Below are positions 30,661 to 31,118 of a stretch of DNA of 31,118 nt, piece after piece. Below the pieces are notes generated by a model that was given only the letters and a program-made list of their open reading frames with translations, was not told the origin of the DNA and did no database searches. The translations under genes and the position numbers were made by a program. Numbering within the stretch: the stretch's first letter is position 1; every line of letters begins with the position of its first letter. Source of the DNA: Haplomitrium mnioides (Eukaryota; Marchantiophyta; Haplomitriopsida; Calobryales); NCBI GenBank assembly GCA_049999725.1, contig JBNGIS010034683.1:1-31118 (forward strand), read 5' to 3'.

Positions 30661-31118
30661 AGAATTAAAGAGGGAAAAAAAAAAGAGTGGGAGGGAAGAA
30701 AAATAATAAAAATAAATGAACTAAAATATAAAATAAAATAAAATTTAAATTTAAAAATAAATACAATAATTAATTAATTAATTAATATAATGCTATAATT
30801 AAAATAACTAATAATTTAATAATTTAAAAATAAAAATAATATAATATAATATAATAATAATGTAATATTATAATAATTAATAATAAACTAAAAACAAATT
30901 AAAATGATAAAATAAAAATAAAAATAAAAATTAATAAAGAATAAAATATAGTAAATTGATAAATAGTATAATAATAAACTAAAACAATAATAAAAATATA
31001 ATAATATATTATAATAAAATATTAAAAATTAAAGTGATAAAAATAGTAATAAATAATAAAATAAAATATTTAATAATTAATAATATTATTAAAATAATAA
31101 TATAATATAATATAATAT
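30661..31118. repeat. Low-complexity A/T tract
   Basis: Almost only A and T (AATA, TAATTAATTAATTAATTAAT, ATAATATAAT). It has no coding capacity and continues past the window edge. It could be part of the LTR element or an AT microsatellite next to it. Confidence 0.85.

Overview
This window looks like repeat-rich nuclear DNA from a plant, probably a seed plant with a large genome. It holds plant-type Ty3/Gypsy and Ty1/Copia retrotransposon relics, kilobase-scale LTRs, a large inverted-repeat element, several minisatellites and an AT-rich tract. I find no intact gene, host gene, RNA gene or CRISPR array. Every coding stretch I recognise is a broken transposon gene, nearly all on the minus strand. 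The species cannot be named from sequence alone.

The layout is best explained as nested insertions. (1) Gypsy element 1 (minus strand) supplies 2159-7717 and 25348-27379. Reading its sense strand from right to left: the 5' LTR (27379 to 25348, continued at 7717 to 6790), a primer-binding-site candidate (6781-6764), gag with three zinc knuckles, protease, RT and RNase H. It breaks off in the integrase zinc-binding region at 2159. (2) Gypsy element 2, same family and orientation, inserted into the 5' LTR of element 1. It spans 7718-25342, has 3.5-kb LTRs and is flanked by the 5-bp duplication CACCC (7713-7717 and 25343-25347). Its interior (18781-21841) keeps gag, protease and part of the protease-RT linker; RT, RNase H and integrase are deleted. 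A polypurine tract remains beside the 3' LTR. (3) A 7.57-kb element with terminal inverted repeats (10657-18225) inserted into the 3' LTR of element 2, with TAGGA on both sides. The uninterrupted 5' LTR near 24790 serves as the empty site. (4) The right arm of a second copy of that inverted-repeat element (about 855-2158, probably from base 1) ends inside element 1 pol and explains why pol is cut there.

To the right, 27380-27790 is unassigned. A frame-broken Copia pol (27800-29989, minus strand) follows. It is interrupted at 29990 by the LTR of a diverged relative of the Gypsy family, and the window ends in a nearly pure A/T tract (about 30661-31118).

The least ordinary material is the inverted-repeat element. 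It carries tandem arrays with periods of 25, 37, 52 and 63 bp, all built around one palindromic core (CTATGCGCGCATAG and variants), and I could not place it in a superfamily. The Gypsy LTRs are also unusual: they are about 3 to 3.5 kb long and are largely built from their own short tandem repeats.
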